NCBI RefSeq assembly: GCF_032854445.1
Contig: NW_027017957.1
Coordinates: 124,001-188,000, forward strand
Direction of reading: 5' to 3'
Length of the DNA: 64,000 nt
From: Liolophura sinensis
Lineage: Eukaryota > Mollusca > Polyplacophora > Chitonida > Chitonidae
This document shows positions 32,905-45,018 of the stretch, one piece after another. The translations under genes were made by a program, and so were the position numbers. The notes under the pieces are model-generated. The model searched no databases and had not been told where the DNA came from. It saw only the letters and a list, made by a program, of their open reading frames with translations. Within the stretch, counting starts at the first letter, position 1. Every line of letters begins with the position of its first letter.

Positions 32905-33297
32905 ACAGTGTGCAGTATTTATGGAGATATCGGCCAGATTGCTATTCAGGCTGCTATTCACAGAAGTGCCCCCCTTGTGTCAGAATTGGGAATCATTGGC
33001 ACGACGTGATAGCCCGCATTAAGTGTTATTAATGTACAAAGTATGATGCCGGTAGATGCAGTATTTATGCAGATATTGGTCAGACTGCTATTCAGACTGC
33101 TGTCAACAGAAGCGCCCCCTAGTGTCATAAATAGGAGTTTTTGGCATGACGTGATATCCCGCATTAAGTGTCATTAATGTACCAAGTATGATGCCTGTAG
33201 GCGCAGTATTTATGGGGATATGGTCCAGGCTGCTATTCACAGAAGCGCCCCCTAGTGTCACAAATAGGAATTTTTGGCATGACGTGATATCCCGCTT
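32905..33297. repeat. Tandem repeat, 133-146 bp unit, three copies
   Basis: CAGAAGcGCCCCCTaGTGTCA occurs at 32,961, 33,107 and 33,240, with shared flanks GCAGTATTTATGnrGATAT and TGGCATGACGTGATATCCCGC. Confidence 0.88.
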
Positions 33298-33602
33298 GTC
33301 CCCGTTGAATAGCTAGTTGCTAACTGCGAACCGCAGTATAACTTCACTCACGTAGAGACACTTGAAAACATAATTGTATGGTTGGTATTTGGGAACACCT
33401 TTTGGTATATATTGTCTTCGCGTAATAACGTTAGCAGTGGGGATGCATCATATATTTACTAAGTACGTTTGCACTAGAATCTGTTAACAATTATGTTCTA
33501 CCTGGATTTGATCACATTCATAAACATTATCATAATCCCGATAAAATTGTGCATGTATTTGAATGTAAACAAAAATTTACAATCAAATATGAGATATACC
33601 AA

Positions 33603-34099
33603 GAAATGATATTAAATACATACACACCATACAAAAATATTTTCAAGTAGCTTTTTCTCTTAAAAGATATATTAAAGACCATGCTGGCAAATAAGTTTTC
33701 ACGGTACTTCATCTGGTTTGGCATCATTTTTTGTTTCCTCTTTTAAAGCCTGTTTCCTCTGTTTTCATTGTTCAAAGGGTTTTTAAGGCCAGATAGTATG
33801 GCTGTCCTGAGAGCATGGGGCCAATGTCTGCCATTAATCCTTACCGAGTACTAAGAAATGATCTTAAATACACACCATACAAAAATATTTTCAAGTAGCT
33901 TTTTCTCTTAAAAGATATATCAAAGACCATGCTGGCAAATAAATTTTCACGGTACTTCATCTGGTTTGGCATCGTTTTTTGTTTCCTCTTTTAAAGCCTG
34001 TTTCCTCTGTTTTCATTGTTCAAAGGGTTTTTAAGACCAGATAGTATGGCTGTCCTGAGAGCATGGGGCCAATGTCTGTCAGTAATCCTTACCGAGTAC
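33603..34099. repeat. Tandem duplication, 248-bp unit
   Basis: CACCATACAAAAATATTTTC occurs at 33,625 and 33,873, and the following ~220 bp match with only a few differences. The second copy continues in an open frame to a donor-like CAGT/GTAAGTATT at about 34,132. That frame is not recognised. Confidence 0.92.
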
Positions 34100-34379
34100 G
34101 TTCTTTTCCTGGCGAAAACAGAAGCTCAGTGTAAGTATTCCTTTGTATCTCGTGATTAACTCTAATTGTTTATGGCTAAATATTGGGTTTTGAACATATT
34201 GTTTCTTTGGCCAATTCCATTTTTTGGAAGCCGGTGGCGGGTCGCGAAAAAAATTCTGACACAGTGTTGTATATTTCTATGCACGTAGATGTAAGGACAT
34301 ATTATTGTGCTTAAAAGGACGTCACAAATACCTACCAAAGAAAGTTTTTTCAAGGGTCTTTTTGTCTTTAAAGAAAAAT

Positions 34380-34860
34380 CGAAAAAAATATTGAAGATCA
34401 CATTTACGACTAATTTTTTTTGCACTCTTAAATCTGAACAGTATGTAATTTTTATGTTGTCGCCACCTCTAAGGCAGCCTGGGCCATTCACCAGGCCACA
34501 TATTTATGATCTGCTGGATTTAAGCAACACGTTTAAGTCTGTTAAAGATAAAAATCACATTTACGACTAACTTTTCGCACTCCTTTATCTGAACAGTATG
34601 TAACTTGTATGTTGTCTCCACCTTTAGGGTCTGTGTGTGCCTTTCACTAGGCCACATTTTCATGATCTGCTGGCTTTAAACAACCCGTATAAGGCTGTTA
34701 AAGATATATATCCATCATTGCAGAATTTATAGTAAATAACAGACTTTCCAGACGGTACATCTAACCTGAACCTGCATGTGTACAAAGACAACAAATGTTT
34801 CGTGTCACGCCCAATTTACGACAACAAAGGGATAGTTTTCTTAGATTAACAATATACCAA
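34380..34860 (+). mobile_element. Decayed reverse-transcriptase fragment with 157-bp internal duplication
   Basis: CATTTACGACTAA recurs at 34,401 and 34,558, and both copies run through FTRPHxxDLL, then LNNPYKAVKDIYPSLQN. These align with TKRYIDDLPVLNDPY at 57,690, where the YIDD box of an RT is intact. Here that box is destroyed (PHFHDL) and stop codons are present. Confidence 0.5.
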
Positions 34861-35954
34861 ATTGTCTTCTACATCTACAGTTTATATATCTCGAGCTGTA
34901 TCGTTTCTTAGATCATGTTTGCTGTTTGACTACTTCAGTCAACGTCACAAGGTTTTTGGAGCAAAATATTACTGTTAATGAGATTCACTCATTGGTAGAA
35001 TGTGAAGAGAACAAAGTCCTATCTAACAAACTTACATAGATAAGCGAGTTTATCACATTGTCGCCAGGTATTTTCTTGGCCACGGTTTATTTCATCTAAA
35101 AAGTATAGGCAATATGAAGAAGTTTTAGAGTGTTTTTAGACAAAATAGCCAAAAACTTAGTGTGATGACACAGTTGGTCGCCTTGTTAATGCGAAATGTT
35201 AGTTTATGTTTGTAATATGTTTACAGTTCTCTTGCAAGGAAATATAGTTGGAGTGCTTAGAATCGTGCCAGCTACTCTCAGAAAGAAAAGGTGTGCCGTT
35301 TTGACACATGCATTTGTGTAAAGAAAGCGTGTAGCACAGGCACACGGTTTGGTACCCATTAAAAGTATATGTACATCAAGCTGAAGTATGAAAGGAACAC
35401 ATTAATGTTCCTGTGCAAAATTGTTACAACTGATGTGTGCTTGCCGTACACATATTGCATATTTTGTATGCAACTGCTTTTCAGAGTAACCCTGGAATAA
35501 AAAAGATAAAACAAATAAGTAAAATGTACGACTCTAATTGCTGTATAAATATTTAAATGTCTAAATGATTTCATAAATTCGTAGATGATTACTGCTTGGC
35601 CCATTTTATTACCATGTGTAATGGGTGTCGGGTTAAACTAGACAAAGACATGGAAACAGTTCGCACATGTATTCGATGTTCACTGAACTCACAGGGGCTT
35701 ATAAAACTGGGATACACAATAGCCCGGGACGGACTGTGAAGCGACTACATCTCTCTCTTTCTTTTAGATAATAGCTAAATATCGTCATGTTAACACTGAC
35801 GTACTTATATACATATCAAGGGCTGTGTGCATAAACAATAGAAATTAAAACATACAGAAAAAATAGCTTGCAACGATTGTTCTGCAGTTTTGTTTGCTTG
35901 GGGCCATACAGGGGTTATTTTGCGGTCATAAAATCCTGGGTGGCTTGTAAAATT

Positions 35955-36790
35955 TGTGCATTATTTTCCTAGAATGTGAGGTTTGTCATCAATTTTAACA
36001 ATTCCTAAATGGCAAAATTTATCCATGACAGGAAATATTTCTTTGGCTGAAGTTGATTTTATAATTTCTTTGAATTCTTGAATAAGCATCAACGAACACC
36101 AGAAAACAGTCACCACTTGGAAGTGTTCCACAAAAGTCGATGGTGTCTTAGATAACTCATACATTAACAAATGTTCAGGTTTCTTTGGATCCGGTAACAC
36201 GTCACCACCTGTGAAAACGTACCCATAAAATTTGAGAGTTGTTTTGCTGAACTCACGCTTGTTTTTGTTGAGCGTTAAGTTCTTTTCTCGAAGGGGTTGG
36301 TCATCATGTGACTGGTCATTTTTTTCATACACAGTGATATCGTCGCTCATGTTCTCAGTGCCTGGATTGTCATAGTGTTTGCTGCAGATGATGCACCAAA
36401 GTTAAAGCGTTCGTATCGTCTAAGTTATGGGTAGAGTAGGTTGTGATGTATCTCGAATCGAGATGTAGTTCAAATAGGTTATATCCTGCAATGAGAACAC
36501 TTTTGCGCCATATAAATCACTCATGATGTCATCCACTGTTGGTGTGATGTGACGTTCACACTTGATAGCTTTGCACTGTGCACGTATGCCGATACATTGG
36601 CGCATTTCATCCGGATTCTTTGGCTTACGCGTTTCAAGGATACGTGACATCCACGGCGTTGGGCCGCCCACTGGCTCAATGATACCCAGTTCTTCTAGCC
36701 TGACTATTTCCTTTTCTACTTTTCGTCTTAGGTGAAAAGCAATCAGGAAAAGGAATGTATTGTTTTACCTGATAGTCCTACATTTTTCCA
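35955..36790 (-). mobile_element. Ty3/Gypsy pol remnant (RT plus integrase, internally deleted)
   Basis: Minus strand: VEKEIVRLEELGIIEPVGGP, then TPWMSRILETRKP and KAIKCERHITPTVDDIMSDL, a textbook Ty3/Gypsy RT start. TLNKNKREFSKTTLKFYGYV follows from the RT end. A different frame then reads TIDFCGTLPSGDCFLVFVDA and YSR, the integrase core. The catalytic YxDD part of the RT, the RNase H and most of the integrase are missing, and there are frameshifts and stops. It is dead. Confidence 0.85.
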
Positions 36791-37800
36791 TTTAGAGAAA
36801 ATAAATCTGAAATTTTATCAATCAGCTAGTCTGTTTTTGGTGGATTTCAGTATTTGCAAGCAGTCCTAACTCTTGCGCAGCCTGTAAACTCCGCGTGGAA
36901 GTTTTACTCGCTTCAGTGACGTATTACATACAACACCTCTCGCTGGACAGGACTTGAAACCTCCCTTGTGTCGATATTTTGCCACTTCAGTTTCCGCAGA
37001 TGTTAATGCGTGTGTTTATAGAACCTGTCTACATTTTGTGTCCATTTGATGATTAAAATTAAATTTTCCACTGTGATGTTTGGCCAGCAGAATGTTTCCT
37101 AATCTAGTTACCCACTTGTGTCATAGGAGTGCCTGAGAAGTTAGTTTACTGCTCATATCAAATCTGGGAAACATAGGGAAAGTCATTCCTGTAGCCAGGT
37201 TGTTTGTGCATTGTTGTAACGTCACAAAGTTAGCCTGTGAGAGCGGCTGTTATTCACCAGAAATTTGTTGCCATGTTCTTATCTAGCTGCCCGGTCGCCA
37301 ATGTAACATACTGGTTGATGTCATTATAAAAACAACCGAGACATGGATATAAGCGTCATGTCCGACATTCATGTACCATTCGTAGTCCGTAAAGGGCGTT
37401 CCAAGTCGATAATCGCAAGATCCATTTACAAAACAACGTTTAACACTAGCTCCCAAAGACAAAGGTATGTAAGAGATTACATACTCTCCACGACGTGTTA
37501 CTGCAAAAGCTCATGCACTACTACCTTCAGTCGTGGGTAATGACTACTGTGATATTTGTATTTGTGAAATTCTCTGGTGTTTGCCATAAGGAAGAGATAT
37601 CTAGGGCTAAAAAATGGTCATTTGGGTTAGTATACGGCAAGTTCTGCCACTGCACTGGCTTAAATCATCCTAATATATGGATAAGTATGGTTTTATTTCT
37701 ACACCGATCGTCAGTTATTTGTGCCGTGTTTAAGTGTCATCGAGCGTCCAGTTTCCAACGTGTACATGTATCGGGGATTTCTGACGAGAGAAGCTAACGT
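36790..37800. other. Flank of the Gypsy remnant, no supported gene
   Basis: The first part probably continues the decayed Gypsy element. Around 37,400-37,470 the plus strand has KTTFNTSSQRQRYVRDYI, resembling the FPKRRLT...KYVKYE words of the RT-linked fragments at 57.9 and 59.1 kb. No LTRs were identified. Confidence 0.35.
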
Positions 37801-40002
37801 AATGAAATACAACGATCACGAAAACAGATAATGCTCAGAAACACTGTAGATTTATAGTATACTGGTAGAGTTCATGCTATACTATAAACAAAAGGGCTGC
37901 TGTACATGTATACAGAAATATTTCGTCCGGTAAAATTAGGCGTAAGGCAAGTTACCATAGAATGAAATAATATGACAACCCCTGCTAACTAAACAAAATG
38001 AAAAGGTGAAGTTGTAAGTGAGTGAGTTATTGGAATAAACCAATTAGGGCTACAACTTGAGGTGTAATAAATAAATGTAGGCCTATGACCGTAATTTAGA
38101 TTCATTTCTCGTGAGGAAGAGCTGAAATAATTAATTTATTTTAAATAATTCTAATTTAGTCTAGAAAGTCGTGATTCTGTGTATTCAACATGTACATGCA
38201 TATACTTGTAGTCTTATATGTAACTACAAGAATCTCTGTACCTGTAGGTCTATATAGGCCTATACTTGTATGCACATGCGTGTCTCCGATTTTCGGGGAA
38301 TCCAAATAGCGAAATGTGTACTGCGGTAGACTCTCTTGGAAAAGTAGGGAGTACCGCACTACCTGTATCTGTAGCACTGCTTCACCCCTTGGATTACTTC
38401 CAATGGGGCGGGACCGGGTCCTCCATTACAGACAGAATAACTGATAGGCCCTTTGTGGGTGGAGAAGACCAATGCATTGTACCAGGAGACAACTGGTCAT
38501 CAGTTACAAGAAAAATAGAAGAAGAGCAATATACTTATTTCACCATCTTTGGGCTCTAGTTATCTTCTATTGTTTTGTGTTATATTAATATCTAATCGCG
38601 CTCGCGCCCATGTAACATGATTAGCGGCTGTCCAGGATATAACAAAGTTTTCAGACATGAACCCTGCGTGAACGTTTAGAACAACTGGACTTCTTATTCT
38701 GTCGACTTTGCTGTTTAATGGCTCTTTGTCAAGGAATGTGAAATTGGAAGAATTCACTGTGTGAACACAGTTATCGAACTATGTACCCTTTGCGGTCTCG
38801 TAAAAATTTGTCAAGCAATAATCCTTTTCTTTCAAATATAAATTTTGGGGAAATGATGACGCCAATTGCCTTCAGATTTGCCACCCTATGATATTCGTGC
38901 TGCACATGTATACACATAATTTTAACTCTTAACATTCAGCTTATCAGTGAGCATTCATAATTTTTGTTTCCTTTGTTTGACCAGTAAACCTTAGAGCGGC
39001 AAATGTGAACTGTCTTCAATACAAGCAGTGGTTACACGGGGTGTGTGACATACACTACAGAGTGTGTAGAAGGCGCTCTGGACATCTCGTACAATATTTT
39101 GGTATAGTGAATACATTTTAATAAAGGCCTGTAAATGTATATTGATTTTAGTATTTGTCATTTTTTATAATGTTTATGTCTGCTATCTGACTTTATCCAC
39201 ACGTGGAAAAGGCTTTTGTAAGAATCTTTAACTTTTCTCTCCACTTGAACCAGCAAATTCAACACGATTAATATTCCTTGTATTGTCCAGGCGTGCGTTG
39301 GAAACAAACGGCTTTGTGGCCGTTTTATTCATTTCCTACGAGAAAGGTCTTAAGAGAAAATAATACATTTTACTCACACAGCTTGCTCATTGTTTTGCTT
39401 AACTCCGGTCAATCAGTGGTAAGAAAGACAGTACATGTACGTCGTGTTTAGCTGATTCAACAAATCCTTGGTTAACAGAAACGTATATTATGGGTTACGT
39501 CAGGTTTTTTTTAACTTGACAGCACCCATCAGTTATTATTGTTAGGACACATGCTTTTCGGTTCTATGTTTTATAGTTAAAATTTACGCGTTGTACGATT
39601 AGGCATTCCTAAGGCATGATCTTTGGTAATGTGTTCATGTTACTGTTTATTGGGTATAGTGACATACCGTTTTGAGTAACTCGTGGACAGTGACCAGCTA
39701 TTACTCACATTTCAGCGTTGTTTTACCATGACCTAGGGTGCGTTAAAGCTGCTATCCATCTAATAATTTATATAAACACTTAGAATAAAACTCTACCTGT
39801 AAATAACAAGATGTCGGCTTTCACCGGCTATACATGTGCCAATCTGTCAACTACCACACAGTCGGACCTGCTCTATATCTTTATTTCCCATGCTGTAGTA
39901 TTCTGATTAATGCCTAACCCAATATAACAATACATGGCAGCGCTATAGTACCCAACACGGGTCTAATTATGTCTTTTATTAACAATCCCATTTCATTTTT
40001 AG
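37800..40002. other. Intergenic stretch, nothing supported
   Basis: Mostly AT-rich sequence. Around 38,230-38,270 there is a small palindrome (TATAGGCCTATA). A plus-strand open stretch at 38,266-38,556 covers a GC-richer patch (CCAATGGGGCGGGACCGGG) but has no recognised protein family or splice sites. Confidence 0.45.
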
Positions 40003-40161
40003 GCCAACTTGCCCACTCCTCAAACCAAAAGCATCAGTACAGGGTGCCCAAGCTGACCTCGGTATTCCTCGACGATCCCTCTCTACAACAACCATCAAAA
40101 CGGGATCGCGGAATTGTGTTACATATTGTCCAGACTGACCACTGGATATCAGTTGTGACAG
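40003..40161 (+). CDS. Candidate orphan exon, unrecognised product
   Basis: Acceptor CATTTCATTTTTAG and strong donor ACAG/GTAAGTACG enclose 159 nt that are open in one frame only, phase 1-1. It encodes QLAHSSNQKHQYRVPKLTSV, then LDDPSLQQPSKRDRGIV and QTDHWISVVT. Two other frames have stops. The flanking introns carry no partner exon that I can find. The HWIS ending resembles no family closely enough to name. Plausible but unproven. Confidence 0.35.
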
Positions 40162-43100
40162 GTAAGTACGTTTTCGAATACCATCTCACGTATTCTGCTT
40201 TGTTCCCAAACCAAGGCGAGCATAGACATCATCTCTGTACTGTACTAACAGTTATGAAAACATCACATTTTAGCAACACTGCGTGGGTGACATGTATCGT
40301 TTTCATTCTCGATATGAACTGACAAATTATTGTTAGAAAGAGGAGGTACGTGTACGTGTATATAGCGATCGCTGTTTATGTGTGCTCATATCTTAAAAAC
40401 TAAGACGGGAACTTGAGAACTTGAGAAAGTGATGCATGCACCTTACTATATGAGAGACGTGCATAGTTTTACATATTTAATGAGTACCGCGAGTTTTGTT
40501 CATTCGGATTGGATGAGCTAGGGCCAGATTTTCAGTAATTTGCTCATATCATGAAAACTAATATGAGAAGAATCATGAAGCTCATATGTTAATTTGTGCA
40601 TACAATAATTCAAACCAAACCAGCTTGATAGGTTGAATGTGTGATGAATTCTGTAAACGTCATCGGTTGTTTGGTTGAGTGAAATAACTGGTCTATATAT
40701 TGTGGGATTTTCCAAAATTTTGTGTACAGGATCTGTTGTAAGTTTGAAACCAGTTGCATTCGTGCCTAAAGCTCCTATGTTTTATTGGTTAATGTCGATG
40801 TCTTGTGTAAAAAACTGCGTCTGCTATTGTTCGATTTTGATACATGTACAACGTTGAATTGAGGTTCAGTATCTGGCCAACAAGTCGAGATTTATCTCTC
40901 ACCATGCCTCGGCATTTTCTTCTTTACATGAACGAAAACATTTTTTGCTAGACCCCTTTAAGGCTTGGTACTGCTCCGCATTTACGTCATAAATCTCTAT
41001 TTTATTTAATTCTTCTTTTTGTAATAACTCAAGAAGCATTTTAGTATGTCTCTCTTTACGGCTCCGTGTATACATGACATTAAAATTCAATAGTATGTGT
41101 ATTACCTGTTTTTTTATTTAGTCTAAAGTTGACGAAATTCGACCTTATAGTGTGCATAAAGAGACGGCGTTTATAAACCGTAAGCATTTAATGAAATGTC
41201 GACTGTTATGTGGTACTGAGGTAATTGTGCCTAACAAAAGTCATTTATTATAGGCTGCATCAAAACAGATTAGAACAACACCCATGTAATTTACCCCATT
41301 ATTATGTGCTTCAGTGCTTGTAAATCTCTTATTTTTTTCACTTAACTTATTTTGCCCGAAAATTTGATGAGTTCATTTTCCGGCAAAATCGTATGATTAA
41401 AAAAAGACAACGCGTGGAGCATCATCTGATCAATGTTTTGTTAATTGGAGCGTGCTAAAAAGGAATTTGTTTCAACATGTGATGTGTTAGAGTTATGTCT
41501 ATTAAGTAACAGGCAATTGTCCTCGGAAACATTTTTCTGCACATTTTTCAGCTTTTATTTCGTCTTTCCTGAGTTATCCTATAAAAGGATATTAAGCACA
41601 AAGTATATTGCACTGGATGGCACATGCATTAAAAAAAAAGAATTCCTTTATCCCAGGATGCAGAGTTACCCATTTTAAACAAGATACTCAAAGTGCAACA
41701 CGTCGTCCGTTTTGATCACATTTCCTTATTTTCCGAATTTTATTAAGCCTTGTCCTTTGATAACTGCTGGGAACACCCCCACCCCCTCCCCCCCCCATGT
41801 CCTCCCTTCTGCAGGGATTCAGGGCCCACCTATCTAGCAGAATGGTACCATCTTGCCCGCAGTCGTAGTATGTTCTGCCGATAAGTCTTTGTAAAGTCAT
41901 TAGAGTACCATAAGTGTCATCGCAGTAGGATAGCTTCTGAGAGGAGAGCCTCCCAGAATAATGCTTGCCAGCTTCTTAACAAACGCTATAGCAAAGTAAT
42001 AAACATGGATTTGACGTGTCACAAAATGCAACATATCTCACTTGTTGCTCTCAATATCTCAATTGTTGCATACACTTGCTGTTTTAGACATTTTAATCAT
42101 GTATATAATGTATATTAAATAGGAAGCATAAGATGACTGTGTCCATTTTGCTGACTGAAATTTCCCATATTCTGTTCAGGATGAGAGTAAATAGCGCTAC
42201 TTGGTACTACAGCTCTCGTCGTTGCGGTTGTATCTGTGTAGACAGTGGTACTGGACCTGGAAGACATTTGTTTTGAAATCCTGTTTCTCCAAGAAATTCG
42301 CAGATAGGATGTATTGAAGGTATAAAAGTGTTTGAACGATACAAATAAATATGCCAGTCAATGATTATTTTTATGCTATATGTTACCTACAAAATCTAAC
42401 CAAAATTGTTTATCTTAGGGGCCGAGTCAATGTTAATATGTTATTGTTTATCGAATGTAATGAACATTTTAAGTAATTTTAAAACAGTGACTCCTGATAA
42501 ATTGCAGTTATATCTTTTTACTTCATTATTTTTACACCAAGGTGTTTTAATAGGATCGTTATATTTAAACAACATTAGGTGGACAATGTACATTTTAATT
42601 TAGATGAATAAATATGAAGCCGCTAAGGCGAACCACTTCATTGAATCGTTAGTAGGGATTAGTACTCTCCAATGTTCTTACAGAGTCAGAATCAGCTTCA
42701 GGCATTTGAGGACTGAGGATTTCCGGCAGCGTCTTGTTTGCTCTAGTTGGAGTTGCATTTATGGTTGCAGAGGTTACTTATTGCAAGGTGAGTAAAGAAT
42801 CATATGCGCATTACGTTTGATTTCCCAGTTAGCTTTGCGTCACACATCTTTGGGAAATCAGTTGTTAAATGTGTTAAATAGAATGATGATGATGATGATG
42901 TTACGCAGGACCAGTCAGTGTATTTACATGTACAATTGTTTACAGCTAGGGTATATACATTTGTCACATTTTAATGATGTCTTTCTCCAGCAACCAAAAG
43001 AATTACCCGCCATCATTTAGCTGATGTTATTTTGATAAGTGCATGTACTATACTTCTGTATTGCAGTGGTCATTCTTTTTTTTATGTTGCGCATCATCTG

Positions 43101-44750
43101 ACGACTTACAGTTTTGTGAATCATTTTTACATTTACTAACTAAATTGGTTTCCTTATTTTTCGTTTTTGTAGAAGGGTAAAAACACACAAAAACAGGGAA
43201 TGATGTCCACGTGAAGCCAACGAATGGATCACCCTGACCGAGCTAGATGAAACCATGGGAGTTGAGTGGACATACAGACGTAGATCGTCAAGTATAGTAC
43301 AAAGCTAGGACCAAAACACCCTTCCAAGATCAAACAAAACGTTTGAGCGGTAAATGCTATATAGTAAGATAAACAGCCTGTTTCTTGTAGAGTTTTAGCC
43401 AGTGATCGTTTGTTTCTAACCACGCGGCAACCAAACTTTAAGATAATATAATGCTGTCGTCCATTCTGGTGTCTGCATATCTGCAGTGGTAAAAGAATAT
43501 GCCAAAAAAAATCAATTTTTTCAGTTTACAGTGATACCTGCGCCTTTTGTGCTGCTGTCTTTGGCATCTGGGATTACATCTGTCTCCCACTTTATCTGTG
43601 ATAATCTCTACAACTGTCCATGTAGGATACAGCTAACAGTAGAGCTGAGCTGAACTGGATGTTGTGTATTTAATATGAACATGCATATTCAGAAATGTGA
43701 AGATGCTGTGTAGGTTAAATTCGGTAGAGCGGTGATGTTTACTATACAATGGTGAGACTCCTCCGGTGCTTGCCTGTAATTTAAACAAAATGATGCTCTT
43801 GGGTGAATTTCTATCGATCAGTTATCAGCTTTTTTCATCATTATACAAAGCCTTTACGTATGCTTTTACACGATTAATAACACCTATGACAGATCGTAAT
43901 AGTCTGTGAACACCCGAATGACATTTTCTCACTCTATAGATATAAGGTTGATGTCGATATGCTGCTGTCTTCTCTACAACATAGGTCGCATACTGTAGGT
44001 TATGAATACAGGTCCTGGTTTCATGAAGCGCATTAATACCTAAGTAACTACGATGACAACGATGACATCGTATGTCAAAGAGATAACAGTTGCATTTATT
44101 GCTATTGGCTTCTTAACACTAAGTATACTTCTAGAACTTAACATATCAATTGGGCATATCAACTGAATAGTATGTGAACATATCTCTATAATCAAACACG
44201 TCATTTTCGAAAACAAAGTAGAGAGTCTGATGTCTGCATAGATATTGTTCACATTATTTCTTCTTCAGATTCGGTAATTTCCGTAGGTTTTATATTATTC
44301 ATGATCATGAAAATAACAAACGTTTGGAAAGCTTGTTGTAGAAGCTTTGGTGCAACTGTAGAGAAAATGTGTTCATCAACAATCAGTAAATCCAGTCAGA
44401 TTATTATTTACATAACTTGCTTTTTAGATATATAGTTAATGAAGAAAAAGAAATGAAAACACAAGATAAATGTTTTGGTGTTTGGATTTTTAGAGTACTA
44501 TTAACATTACATATTTTTTGTGTGTGTTTGAGTGATTTTTCTGTGCAGTTCAAATATATTATGGCAAAAGATATTTCATGCATGTATTTATATTCAACTG
44601 TTTTGGCACCGCTTTACATGTCAAATATTCGTGTAAAGCACGAAATAATGACACGCACATTGCAGCAACTATACGTATGTGATCGAGTTTGACTCTTCAT
44701 ATTGCACATGTTATCATCAGTTTTCGGTGTATAAATTCCGAATAGGCTAA
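40162..44750. other. Intergenic or intronic stretch, nothing supported
   Basis: Contains a C-rich run at 41,766-41,798, a (GAT)n at 42,883-42,900 and scattered open frames without splice support or recognisable domains. Confidence 0.45.
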
Positions 44751-44752
44751 CT

Positions 44753-45018
44753 GGCCTCTGTGGCTCAGTTGGTTAGCCCGCTAGCGCAGCGTAATGACCC
44801 AGGAGTCTCTCACCAATGCGGTCGCTGTGAGTTCAAGTTCAGCTCATGCTGGCTTCATCTCCGGCCGTATGTTGGAATGTCTTTCAGCAACCTGCGGATG
44901 GTCATGGGTTTTCCCTGGGCTCTGCCCGGTTTCTTCCCATCATAATGCTGTCTCGACGTCGTATAAGTGAAATATTCTTGAGTACAGCGTAAAACACCAA
45001 TCAAATAAATAAATATAT
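44753..45018 (+). mobile_element. SINE, full length
   Basis: Head GGCCTCTGTGGCTCAGTTGG, then TTAGCCCGCTAGCGCAGCG, body, and tail GTAAAACACCAATCAAATAA. Some point changes mark it as older than the copy at 50.4 kb. Confidence 0.9.

Larger units (their letters stand above)
32629..35204. repeat. Pair of ~205-bp direct repeats flanking a repeat nest
   Basis: GTAGAATGTGAAGAGAACAA to GGTCGCCTTGTTAATG occurs at about 32,632-32,832 and again at about 34,997-35,193, nearly identical (for example GTATAGGCAATATGAAGAAG). Between them lie three copies of a 133-146 bp unit, a 248-bp tandem duplication and a decayed RT. The layout could be an element with long terminal direct repeats or a segmental duplication. 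It starts about 480 bp upstream of the receptor start codon. Confidence 0.75.

Noticed and set aside
38266-38556. 97-codon plus-strand open frame in a GC-richer patch
   Set aside because: No family resemblance and no splice sites; kept only as a note on that stretch.
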